From assembly GCF_902506345.1 (NCBI RefSeq), contig NZ_LR733413.1, forward strand, positions 2,853,974 to 2,917,973: DNA of 64,000 nt, written 5' to 3'. The position numbers and the translations under genes are program-made. Source of the DNA: Flavobacterium sp. 9R (lineage in GTDB: Bacteria > Bacteroidota > Bacteroidia > Flavobacteriales > Flavobacteriaceae). The notes under the pieces are model-generated. The model was not told the origin of the DNA and ran no database searches. It saw only the letters and a program-made list of their open reading frames with translations. Below are positions 7,664 through 16,092 of the stretch, piece after piece (the first letter of the stretch is position 1; each line of letters begins with the position of its first letter).

Positions 7664-7693
7664 AGTAACTAGTGATTAGTAAAAAGTAATTAG
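7664..7693. repeat. Period-7 array, left arm of the S23-gene bracket
   Basis: Four heptamers agtaact, agtgatt, agtaaaa, agtaatt plus ag. Positions 7671-7693 are an exact 23-bp inverted match to 8062-8084. The S23 gene's stop codon (7690-7692, minus strand) lies inside this arm. Confidence 0.9.
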
Positions 7694-8055
7694 TTTTTGA
7701 GGGTTTTTGAAAATGCATTAATCATTTTAGATTCTTCCTCTATTTGGCTTAGAATTTCTGTGTACAAAGTTTCATTTGTTATAAAACCAAGTTCATTAGC
7801 AATTAGTAATTGAGTTTCAATTTCGAATAGTGAGCCTCTTGAAATATCTAAAAAATGACTAAATGATTTATCTGTATTTCTTCCATAACCTTCAGCAATA
7901 TTAGAAGGAATAGATATCGAAGCTCTTTTTATCTGACTTGTCAGAGCATATAATTCTTCCTGAGGAAATGATTTTACTAACTGATAAACTAAGCAGACTA
8001 TTTTAATGCCTTTTTGCCAAATCAATAAATCTTTATATGATTTTATTTCACCCAT
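7690..8055 (-). CDS. Four-helix-bundle protein (S23 / 23S rRNA intervening-sequence protein family)
   Basis: 121 aa, all-helical. Hallmarks of the S23/avd-like family: KSYKDLLIWQKGIKIVCLVY at the start, FPQEELYALTSQIKRASISIPSNIAEGYGR in the middle, and a final helix. Family members are found in 23S rRNA intervening sequences and as isolated genes; a homologous fold is the Avd accessory protein of diversity-generating retroelements (family knowledge). No reverse transcriptase, variable repeat or rRNA is nearby, so neither role applies visibly. The gene sits between gmk and nadD, bracketed by exact 23-bp inverted repeats made of 7-nt units, with its stop codon inside one arm. It looks like a gene inserted into a conserved operon. 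Confidence 0.9.
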   Translation of the reverse strand: MGEIKSYKDLLIWQKGIKIVCLVYQLVKSFPQEELYALTSQIKRASISIPSNIAEGYGRNTDKSFSHFLDISRGSLFEIETQLLIANELGFITNETLYTEILSQIEEESKMINAFSKTLKN

Positions 8056-8061
8056 TTCAAG

Positions 8062-8105
8062 CTAATTACTTTTTACTAATCACTAATCACTTTTTACTAA
8101 TCACT
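8062..8105. repeat. Period-7 array, right arm of the S23-gene bracket
   Basis: Six heptamers in register: ctaatta, cttttta, ctaatca, ctaatca, cttttta, ctaatca, then ct. It runs right up to and into the gmk stop codon (8104-8106). The first 23 bases are the inverted partner of 7671-7693. Confidence 0.9.
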
Positions 8106-8676
8106 ATTTAGAAACAAAATCCTTCACCAATTGATACGCTTCTTCAAGTGCAACAGGCAAATCGTAATTTTTGATAATCACATCAAATTGTGGAGCGGTA
8201 GCCAATTCTACTGAGGCTTTGGCAATGCGCATGTTGATTTTGTCTTCGCTTTCGGTTGAGCGTTCTTTGAGTCTTCTTTTCAATTCATCAACGCTTGGAG
8301 GTTTCACAAAAACAGCCAAGGTTTCTTCTGGAAATTTGTGTTTAATACGCAATCCTCCAGCCACATCAATATCAAAAATCACATTTTTGCCCATAGCCCA
8401 AATGCGTTCCACTTCGCTTTTTAGTGTGCCATAGAAATTATCGCGATACACTTCTTCCCATTCAACAAACTCTTCTGCTTTGATGTGTTTTTTGAATTGT
8501 TCCAATGACATAAAATAGTAATCCTTGCCATCTACTTCTTCACCACGAGGCAAACGGGTAGCTGCCGAAATAGAAAATTCTAAATTCAAATCTTCTTTTC
8601 CTAATAAATGCCTAACGATTGTTGTTTTTCCCGAACCAGATGGAGCTGAAAAAACTATTAATTTTCCTTTTTTCAT
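8104..8676 (-). CDS. gmk: Guanylate kinase
   Basis: Phosphorylates GMP to GDP with ATP; cytosolic. 190 aa. P-loop at the N-terminus (FSAPSGSGKTTIVRHLL), GMP-binding residues around SISAATRLPRGEEVDGKDYYF, and the lid/C-terminal helices are complete. Part of a yicC-gmk-nadD unit; yicC ends 25 bp upstream on the same strand. Confidence 0.95.
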   Translation of the reverse strand: MKKGKLIVFSAPSGSGKTTIVRHLLGKEDLNLEFSISAATRLPRGEEVDGKDYYFMSLEQFKKHIKAEEFVEWEEVYRDNFYGTLKSEVERIWAMGKNVIFDIDVAGGLRIKHKFPEETLAVFVKPPSVDELKRRLKERSTESEDKINMRIAKASVELATAPQFDVIIKNYDLPVALEEAYQLVKDFVSK

Positions 8677-8701
8677 TTTTATACTATAATTTTCCTAAGA
8701 G

Positions 8702-9562
8702 CTACAATACATTCAACACTTGCTCTTTAATTTTTTCCAATTCATCTTTCATTTGAACGACTAACTTTTGCATTTGAGCATGATTGGATTTAGAACCCAT
8801 AGTGTTGATTTCTCTACCCATTTCTTGAGTAATAAAACCTAGTTTTCTACCATTAGCTTCCGTTCCTTTGATGGTGTCTAGGAAATAATCCAAATGGTTG
8901 GTTAAACGTACTTTTTCTTCAGTAATATCTAGTTTTTCCAAATAGTAAATGAGTTCTTGTTCAAAACGATTTTCGTCAATATTTACTTGAAGTTCAGCAA
9001 TAGCGGTTTGTAAGCGTTCTTTGATAGCTTGAACACGCTCAGGGTCTAAGGCCAAAGCTTCGTTCATGAATTGACGAATATTTCCGATGCGCAATTGGAA
9101 TTCTTTTTCGAGAGACTCGCCTTCGTCTTTACGGAAATTCAAGATGTTTTGAAGTGCCTCTTCGATTACAGTTTGTATAGTAGCCCATTCACTTTCGTCA
9201 ATTTCTTCGCGTTCTACTTTCATAGTATCCGGCATACGAACGGCCATCTTCATCAATTCAGTTGTGTCGGCGTCAGGATATACCTCAAGTAATTGATTGA
9301 TATAAGCTTTTACAATTGGAACATTCACTCGAGTAGAGGTTTGCTCAGCTGTACTTTCAATGTAAATCGAGAAATCAATTTTTCCTCTTTCCAATTTTGA
9401 AGCAATTAGATTGCGCAGTCCCAATTCCATTTCGCGGTATAAAGAGGGCATTCTTACATTCAAATCTAACCCCTTACTGTTTAGGGATTTTACTTCTATT
9501 GTTATTTTTTTGGTTGGCAATTGAAGTGTTGCTTTACCAAAACCGGTCATGGATTGTATCAT
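8702..9562 (-). CDS. YicC-family endoribonuclease-like stress protein
   Basis: 286 aa, soluble. Opens with the family signature MIQSMTGFGKA and ends with the DUF1732 helical region (TNHLDYFLDTIKGTEANGRKLGFITQEMGREINTMGSK). E. coli YicC is reported to act as an endoribonuclease (family knowledge). The start is ATG 9562, because the MTGFG signature must be within a few residues of the N-terminus; the 19 extra residues of the longer frame are not family-like. Promoter-proximal gene of the yicC-gmk-nadD operon. Confidence 0.92.
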   Translation of the reverse strand: MIQSMTGFGKATLQLPTKKITIEVKSLNSKGLDLNVRMPSLYREMELGLRNLIASKLERGKIDFSIYIESTAEQTSTRVNVPIVKAYINQLLEVYPDADTTELMKMAVRMPDTMKVEREEIDESEWATIQTVIEEALQNILNFRKDEGESLEKEFQLRIGNIRQFMNEALALDPERVQAIKERLQTAIAELQVNIDENRFEQELIYYLEKLDITEEKVRLTNHLDYFLDTIKGTEANGRKLGFITQEMGREINTMGSKSNHAQMQKLVVQMKDELEKIKEQVLNVL

Positions 9563-9647
9563 ATGTTTGTATAAAAAGCTGTAAAGATAAGTAAAGTAAT
9601 TTGTACTTAAAGAATACAAATTAACGCAATAAGTGGAATATCAATGA

Positions 9648-10541
9648 TTAGTTATGACTTTTATGGCTTTTTTGTGTTACCAAATAAACGCCCGAAAAAA
9701 TTAAAATAGCAGCTCCTATTTTGACCCAATTCAGCTCGTCTTTCCCTAAACTAATAGCAAAAATCGTCGCAAAAAGAGGTTGTAAATAAATAAAAACCGC
9801 CACCGTAGTAGGTTTTAATTCTTTCATCGAAAGTAAATTTAATAAATAAGTTAAGAAAGTCGAAACAACTACAACAAAACTTATTTTCCAGTAGATTAAA
9901 GTAGGCACTAAAGACCAATTGACAGCATTAAACTCACTCCATCCAAATGGTAGAACCATCAAGAAACCAAAAAGATAAATCCATTTTACAAAGGTAAATG
10001 CATTATAGGTATGCATTAATTTTTTTACAATGATGAGATAAAAACCATAAGAAATTGCATTGACCAATACTAAGAAATTACCCAATCCAGCATTGCTAGC
10101 ACTACCAATCGATTTGCCGTAAAGAATCAATAAAGCAGTACCGAACAGGCCTAGGATAATTCCAAAAACCTTTCTTTTTTTCAGGCGCTCTTTCATTATT
10201 ATTGCTGATAAAACCAGCACAATCATTGGTGTTGAAACCATAATTACTGCAGCAGAGATAGGTGAAGTTAGGCTTAATCCTTTAAAAAAAGTGAGCATAT
10301 TGAATGCTACTCCAAAAAAAGCAGCAGCAATAATTCTAGGAAAATCTCCCAAGGCAATTTTTTCTTTGGGCATAAAAAGCCACGTTAGCCAAAAAAGCAG
10401 CACTGAACCGCCCACTCGAAGTAAGATAAACCCGAAAGCATCAATGTATGCAGGCATTACGTCTTTGGCAATGGTAAAAGTTACACCATAAATAATCGAA
10501 ACGATGGTTGCACCAATTAAGGCAAGCTTTCTTTTAGACAT
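9648..10541 (-). CDS. EamA/DMT-superfamily inner-membrane transporter
   Basis: 297 aa with about ten hydrophobic segments arranged as two EamA repeats of five; no signal peptide. Drug/metabolite exporter superfamily; substrate unknown. Its start overlaps the stop of the ArsC-like gene by 8 bp, so the two are translated from one message. Nothing in the sequence fixes the substrate. Confidence 0.88.
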   Translation of the reverse strand: MSKRKLALIGATIVSIIYGVTFTIAKDVMPAYIDAFGFILLRVGGSVLLFWLTWLFMPKEKIALGDFPRIIAAAFFGVAFNMLTFFKGLSLTSPISAAVIMVSTPMIVLVLSAIIMKERLKKRKVFGIILGLFGTALLILYGKSIGSASNAGLGNFLVLVNAISYGFYLIIVKKLMHTYNAFTFVKWIYLFGFLMVLPFGWSEFNAVNWSLVPTLIYWKISFVVVVSTFLTYLLNLLSMKELKPTTVAVFIYLQPLFATIFAISLGKDELNWVKIGAAILIFSGVYLVTQKSHKSHN

Positions 10542-10890
10542 GGGCCAATGCTAAATGAACTTGATGAATGTTTTGTTGGCTATTACCGATATAGATTTTG
10601 TCATTAATGATAAAAACAGGTCGGCTCAAAAAGGTGTAATGTTCCAAAATGTATTTTTTAAAATCGGCTTCTGTAAGCGATTGATTTTTTAAATCCATCG
10701 ATTTGTACAATTGGGCTTTTTTGCTAAACAGAGCTTCGTAACTTCCTGATAATTCTGCCATTTTTTCTAATTCATCAACAGTAATTGGGTCTTGTTTAAT
10801 GTCATGGAAAGCCAGATTATGGTTGGAAGGTAGTCCTTTTATGATTTTTCTGCAGGTATCGCAAGAAGCTAAGTAATATATTTTGTTCAT
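10534..10890 (-). CDS. ArsC/Spx-family thioredoxin-fold protein
   Basis: 118 aa. N-terminal MNKIYYLASCDTCRKI carries a CxxC redox pair; the rest matches the ArsC/YffB fold, with the RPVFIINDKIYIG strand-turn in the place of the cis-proline region. Whether it reduces arsenate is unknown; members of this branch are mostly uncharacterised. The start at ATG 10890 removes 33 residues of non-family sequence. Overlaps the transporter gene downstream by 8 bp and is divergent from a DinB-like gene. Confidence 0.85.
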   Translation of the reverse strand: MNKIYYLASCDTCRKIIKGLPSNHNLAFHDIKQDPITVDELEKMAELSGSYEALFSKKAQLYKSMDLKNQSLTEADFKKYILEHYTFLSRPVFIINDKIYIGNSQQNIHQVHLALAHV

Positions 10891-10966
10891 TTGGATTGCT
10901 TTTTTGTGCTGCAAAGAAAATTCATTTAGACGGAAAATGAGTATTTTTATCCAAAAAATAAAAATA

Positions 10967-11422
10967 ATGAACGCAATATTTGAACTCACAGCAACAAGCC
11001 GAAAAATGGCCGCTCCTTATCTTGAAAAATATACTCTAGAACAATTGAATACAATTCCTGAAGGTTTTTCTAATACTATATTTTGGAACATTGCTCATAT
11101 CGTGGTGACGCAACAGTTATTAGTATACAAATTATCAGGTCTACCAATGCAGGTTTCAGATGATTTGGTAGAAAAATACCGAAAAGGAACCAAGCCTGAA
11201 CAAGATGCTACACAAGAAGAAGTTGATTTGATTAAGAGTTTGCTTTTTTCAACGGTAGAACAAATGAAAAGCGACTACGATAATAAGGTTTTTCAAAATT
11301 TTACTGAATACCCAACTTCTACAGGTTTTACATTGCATACTGTTGAAGAAGCAATCCAATTCAATGCTTTTCATGAAGGATTACATATGGGGATTTTGAT
11401 GAGTCTTCGTAAGTTCGTTTAA
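10967..11422 (+). CDS. DinB/YfiT-family protein
   Basis: 151 aa four-helix protein of the DinB superfamily, which holds metal-dependent thiol transferases and many proteins of unknown role. The three metal-ligand histidines are plausible: one in WNIAHIVVTQ (helix 2) and two in FHEGLHMGILMSLRK at the C-terminus. The start is ATG 10967 (MNAIFELTATSRK); the longer frame adds non-family sequence that overlaps the divergent gene. Followed by a terminator shared with a convergent lipoprotein gene. Confidence 0.85.
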   Translation: MNAIFELTATSRKMAAPYLEKYTLEQLNTIPEGFSNTIFWNIAHIVVTQQLLVYKLSGLPMQVSDDLVEKYRKGTKPEQDATQEEVDLIKSLLFSTVEQMKSDYDNKVFQNFTEYPTSTGFTLHTVEEAIQFNAFHEGLHMGILMSLRKFV

Positions 11423-11440
11423 AAAACATAATACAAATAG

Positions 11441-11482
11441 AAAAAGTGCTTCGAAATCTGATTTTATTTTGAAGCACTTTTT
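11441..11482. terminator. Bidirectional terminator between DinB and the lipoprotein gene
   Basis: AAAAAGTGCTTC (11441-11452) pairs with GAAGCACTTTTT (11471-11482); the inner sequence adds an AAATC/GATTT stem. T-runs face both ways. Confidence 0.8.
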
Positions 11483-12225
11483 TATTTCAAAACAAGGTAG
11501 TTTTTTAGGGAAGCGTAAGGAATAAAAAGAGTTTTAGGCCCTTCTACATAAGCAGCCGCTTCGTATTGATTGTAATAAAATAAAAGGCCGTCATTGGTAA
11601 AAAAGATGTTTTTGGGTAATTGGAACTCATCATTTTCAAATAAATAACCCGTTTGATTGATATTGCCTTTTAGTGGTATTTGATATTTTTTTCGGAACTT
11701 GATTTCTAGCATTTTTTTCAACCCAGAAATATCTTTGAAAAGCGATTCATTCGAAATGTTTTTTCCAGTTTTTGAGTCAAATATTAGGGATTGAAGGCCT
11801 TCATAACCGTGAGCGCCCCCAGTAAAAGTGTAATGGTCAATTTCTAAATTGATAATATGTTCAGATTGATATTTAACCGTTCCTTCTATTGCAGCTTCCC
11901 ATCCAAAAGTGGCATCAGGTATTTCTTCTTTGGTAGTTTCATAAGAGTTTATAAATGATGAAAGAAGGACTTGATAATCCTCGGTTTCTAATGGTTTTTC
12001 ATCAAGATAGACCAATTCTTTTATTCTAGAAAACACTTTTTTATTGATGCTATCTGCCGAAGTACTGTTGTTTGTGGCATAAGGAATACTCACTTTTATT
12101 TCTGGACAGTTTTCTTTGCAAAGTAAGTTGCTTTTTTTACTGAATTCTTTATTTTCAAAGCGTATTTCATTGGAACAACTACTCAATACTACGAGCAAAA
12201 ATAGGCTTTGGATGTATCGTTTCAT
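11482..12225 (-). CDS. DUF4163/DUF3298 (RsiV-like) lipoprotein
   Basis: 247 aa lipoprotein: signal sequence then lipobox VVLSSCS with Cys near residue 17, so membrane-anchored outside the cytoplasm. The body fits the DUF4163 plus DUF3298 pair: HYTFTGGAHGYEGLQSLIFD is the characteristic GGAHG region. In RsiV this fold binds lysozyme, but RsiV is an anti-sigma factor and no sigma gene is adjacent here, so that role should not be transferred. Two cysteines (LLCKENCPE) follow the N-terminus. The -7 box TACCTTTG is at 12249-12256. Confidence 0.85.
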   Translation of the reverse strand: MKRYIQSLFLLVVLSSCSNEIRFENKEFSKKSNLLCKENCPEIKVSIPYATNNSTSADSINKKVFSRIKELVYLDEKPLETEDYQVLLSSFINSYETTKEEIPDATFGWEAAIEGTVKYQSEHIINLEIDHYTFTGGAHGYEGLQSLIFDSKTGKNISNESLFKDISGLKKMLEIKFRKKYQIPLKGNINQTGYLFENDEFQLPKNIFFTNDGLLFYYNQYEAAAYVEGPKTLFIPYASLKNYLVLK

Positions 12226-12248
12226 AACTCAAATGTGTTAATTGTATA

Positions 12249-12256
12249 CAAAGGTA
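12249..12256 (-). promoter_or_regulatory. -7 box for the DUF3298 lipoprotein gene
   Basis: TACCTTTG on the minus strand, matching TAnnTTTG, 23 bp before the ATG. It lies just upstream of the divergent cystathionine-enzyme promoter. Confidence 0.45.
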
Positions 12257-12269
12257 GCCTAGACAAACG

Positions 12270-12299
12270 TTGCTTTATCAATATTTAACGGTAAATTTG
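12270..12299 (+). promoter_or_regulatory. Consensus promoter for the cystathionine gamma-synthase/lyase gene
   Basis: TTG (12270-12272), exactly 19 bp, TAAATTTG (12292-12299): a perfect match to the Bacteroidota housekeeping consensus. It is 40 bp before the ATG. No riboswitch-like leader is visible. Confidence 0.7.
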
Positions 12300-12338
12300 C
12301 ATTTCCAATAAATGTAGTCATTCAAAAAAACGATACAC

Positions 12339-13484
12339 ATGAAATTTAATACTAAAGTTATCCATGGAGGACAACACCATGATGCAAGTACTGGAGCTGT
12401 AATGCCTCCTGTTTATCAAACATCCACTTTTGTACAAACGAGTCCAGGTCAGCCTTTGAATCCTGATTATGAATATAGCAGAGCTGCAAATCCAACTCGA
12501 ACTGCGCTTGAAAATGCTTTAGCAAGTATTGAAAATGGAACCAGAGGATTGGCATTTTCGTCTGGATTAGCGGCAACAGATTGCGTTTTGCGTTCTTTTA
12601 AAGCTGGTGACGAAATTATCGCTATGGATGATTTGTATGGAGGAACTTATAGAATGTTTACTAGGATTTATAAAGAGTCTGGCATTAAATTTCATTTTGT
12701 TGATATGAATGATTTGGAAAAATTCCAATCTTTAATCAACGAAAATACTAAGTTGGTTTGGGTTGAAACACCTACGAATCCATTAATGAAACTAGCTGAT
12801 ATTGCTGCTATTGCTCAAATAACGAAAGCAAATAATATTCTTTTTGCGGTAGACAATACTTTTGCCACTCCCTACTTGCAAAAACCTTTAGATTTAGGTG
12901 CTGATATTGTAATGCATTCTGCAACCAAGTATTTAGGTGGTCACTCTGATGTTATTGCTGGGGCTTTAATTGTAAAAGACGAAGCATTAGGTAATCAATT
13001 GCATTTTCAGCAATTTGCAACCGGTGCAACCTTAGGCCCAATGGATAGTTTTTTGGTGTTAAGAGGGATTAAAACTTTGCATTTACGTGTGCAAAGACAT
13101 TGTGAAAATGGAGAGAAAGTAGTCGCTTTTTTAAATTCACATCCAAAGATTCAAATTGTTTATTATCCTGGATTGCCTGAACATCCGTTTCATGAAATTG
13201 CCAAAAAGCAAATGAGTGGTTTTGGTGGAATGGTTTCTTTTACTTTTAAATCAGGTGAAAAGGCGGATGCTATTGCTTTTTTAGAAAAGTTAAAGGTGTT
13301 TACTTTAGCTGAATCTTTAGGAGGAGTAGAATCTTTAGCCAATCATCCTGCTTTGATGACGCACGCTTCTATCCCAGAAGACAAAAGAAAAGAAGTCGGA
13401 ATTACTGATGATTTAGTGCGATTAAGTGTTGGAGTAGAGGACGCTGCCGACTTGATAGCTGACTTAGAACAAGCTTTATCTTAG
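12339..13484 (+). CDS. Cystathionine gamma-synthase/lyase family PLP enzyme
   Basis: 381 aa, Cys/Met-metabolism PLP-enzyme family, cytosolic homotetramer. YEYSRAANPTRTALE binds PLP phosphate from the neighbouring subunit, GLAFSSGLAA follows, and the Schiff-base lysine is in MHSATKYLGGHSDVIAG near residue 200. Sequence alone does not safely separate cystathionine gamma-synthase (metB), cystathionine beta-lyase (metC) and gamma-lyase (mccB); the C-terminal SLGGVESLANHPALMTHASIP is shared by synthase and gamma-lyase. No other methionine gene is adjacent. A perfect promoter precedes it and a terminator follows. Confidence 0.9.
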   Translation: MKFNTKVIHGGQHHDASTGAVMPPVYQTSTFVQTSPGQPLNPDYEYSRAANPTRTALENALASIENGTRGLAFSSGLAATDCVLRSFKAGDEIIAMDDLYGGTYRMFTRIYKESGIKFHFVDMNDLEKFQSLINENTKLVWVETPTNPLMKLADIAAIAQITKANNILFAVDNTFATPYLQKPLDLGADIVMHSATKYLGGHSDVIAGALIVKDEALGNQLHFQQFATGATLGPMDSFLVLRGIKTLHLRVQRHCENGEKVVAFLNSHPKIQIVYYPGLPEHPFHEIAKKQMSGFGGMVSFTFKSGEKADAIAFLEKLKVFTLAESLGGVESLANHPALMTHASIPEDKRKEVGITDDLVRLSVGVEDAADLIADLEQALS

Positions 13485-13502
13485 AAAAAAAGTATAATCA
13501 TA

Positions 13503-13537
13503 AAAAAGGGCTCAATAGTTTACATTGAGCCCTTTTT
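13503..13537. terminator. Bidirectional terminator between the PLP enzyme and the barrel protein
   Basis: AAAAAGGGCTCAAT (13503-13516) and ATTGAGCCCTTTTT (13524-13537) are a perfect 14-bp inverted repeat with a 7-nt loop, between convergent genes. Confidence 0.88.
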
Positions 13538-13556
13538 ATGAATTTTAGCTAAAGTA

Positions 13557-14348
13557 TTAAAACTCTAAATATTGAATGTAGCCTATATTGAACCATACCA
13601 TCCAATCATTAGCTTTATTTTCTTTATATATCTGCTTGTTAGGATTTAAACCATCTACCCAGTCCGAAGAAAAGTACTGAAAGCGCATATCCACCAATAA
13701 ATCACTCATAGTAGTAAGCTTGTATCTAGTACCAAATCCTGCAACAACAGAGAGCACTCCTTTGGATTCATTTGAAAATCCATTTGGACGACCATCTGAT
13801 GGTGTTAGGTATTTAGGTATTGTGGTTGCCGATGTTCCCAAAGGACCTAAAGTTGAAGTAGCTTGAGCGTCATAAAAACTGTAAAGAACACCCAAACTCG
13901 CATAAGGACCAAATGCACCTATAGTGTTCTCAAAATCATGTATTTTTACAAGGTGAAATTCACCTTGAAATCCTAGATTTACCATTTTTGAAGAGCCTCT
14001 CATGGCACGTAATTGCTGCTTTCCTAATGAGGTAGATCCTTCTTCAACCCATTTCCCAAAGTGCCTGAAACTTGTAGAGTTATAAGAAAGCTCCGTTCGA
14101 ACTTTAAAATGATCATTAAAATAATTACCGTAATTAGCCCTTGATGAAAAATTGATATAATGCACGAGACCAACTCCAAATCCTGCATTACCAGCGTTTG
14201 TTTCAATGTCGTGTCTTTCGCCATAATCTGATTGAAAAGCCAAAGGACCAAAGGTAATTCCTATCTCATGTGCTAGGTTGAATTGGGCATTGGAAACATT
14301 GATTAAAGAAAACAATGCTATTAGGGTAGGTAAGAATTTTTTAAACAT
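13557..14348 (-). CDS. Outer-membrane beta-barrel-like protein divergent from gdhA
   Basis: 263 aa with a signal peptide (about 21 residues ending VSNAQ). The mature protein alternates hydrophobic and polar residues, has many aromatic residues and ends in IGYIQYLEF, a plausible final beta strand with terminal Phe, so an outer-membrane barrel is likely. I recall this family beside glutamate dehydrogenase in flavobacteria, possibly filed as THC0290_0291 family; not checked. The -7 box TATATTTG is at 14371-14378. Function unknown. Confidence 0.7.
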   Translation of the reverse strand: MFKKFLPTLIALFSLINVSNAQFNLAHEIGITFGPLAFQSDYGERHDIETNAGNAGFGVGLVHYINFSSRANYGNYFNDHFKVRTELSYNSTSFRHFGKWVEEGSTSLGKQQLRAMRGSSKMVNLGFQGEFHLVKIHDFENTIGAFGPYASLGVLYSFYDAQATSTLGPLGTSATTIPKYLTPSDGRPNGFSNESKGVLSVVAGFGTRYKLTTMSDLLVDMRFQYFSSDWVDGLNPNKQIYKENKANDWMVWFNIGYIQYLEF

Positions 14349-14370
14349 TTGGGTGTCTATTTATTGCGCG

Positions 14371-14378
14371 CAAATATA
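14371..14378 (-). promoter_or_regulatory. -7 box for the barrel protein gene
   Basis: TATATTTG on the minus strand, 22 bp before the ATG. The gdhA promoter on the other strand uses the same hexamer core about 200 bp away. Confidence 0.45.
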
Positions 14379-14559
14379 TAAAAACAAATTACACAAAATA
14401 TGCCCAAAAAGCTTATCCAATTATTATTATTCAAAATTGAATTTTATTACAGATACTATAACGTTTTCGTAACTTTTATTGTTTAATGTTGGTATTTCTT
14501 TGTAAATGGTTAAATAAAAGATAATTTTTCTTTTTATTGTAAAAAAATAGGTCAAATTA

Positions 14560-14579
14560 ACGTTTAAAACGTATATTTG
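14560..14579 (+). promoter_or_regulatory. gdhA -7 box overlapped by an inverted repeat
   Basis: TATATTTG (14572-14579) is the -7 box. ACGTTT-A-AAACGT (14560-14572) is a perfect 13-nt inverted repeat touching it, positioned where a bound repressor would block transcription. There is no -33 TTG at the normal spacing, which fits a regulated promoter. The rest of 14380-14559 is A/T-rich with nothing else supported. Confidence 0.45.
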
Positions 14580-14590
14580 TGAGCAATTAA

Positions 14591-15970
<1,380 letters not shown>

Positions 15971-15993
15971 TAGTAGTAAGTTAATTAGTAAAG

Positions 15994-16027
15994 GCCTTCT
16001 TCTGGAAACAGAAGAAGGCTTTTTTTT
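15994..16027 (+). terminator. gdhA terminator with GAAA tetraloop
   Basis: GCCTTCTTCTG (15994-16004), GAAA loop, CAGAAGAAGGC (16009-16019), then eight T. An 11-bp perfect stem capped by a GNRA tetraloop. Confidence 0.9.
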
Positions 16028-16065
16028 ATTCCTTAAGAACAAAAATCAAAAACTTTCGTTTGTAC

Positions 16066-16073
16066 TATATTTG
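16066..16073 (+). promoter_or_regulatory. -7 box of porZ
   Basis: TATATTTG, matching TAnnTTTG, 19 bp before the ATG. Confidence 0.45.
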
Positions 16074-16092
16074 TATTTGATTTTAAAAAACC

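Noticed and set aside
7690..8055. S23-like gene as Avd of a diversity-generating retroelement
   Set aside because: No reverse transcriptase, template or variable repeat is found anywhere in the window.
7690..8055. S23-like gene as part of a 23S rRNA intervening sequence
   Set aside because: No rRNA sequence flanks it; the neighbours are gmk and nadD coding regions.
10883..10966. Longer start for the DinB-family gene
   Set aside because: The extra 28 residues overlap the divergent ArsC-like gene and do not look like DinB sequence.
11482..12225. DUF3298 lipoprotein as an RsiV-type anti-sigma factor
   Set aside because: It has a lipobox rather than a cytoplasmic sigma-binding region and no sigma gene is adjacent.
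12300..12338. SAM or cobalamin riboswitch before the cystathionine enzyme gene
   Set aside because: The leader from the predicted start site is only about 30 nt, too short, and has no matching structure.
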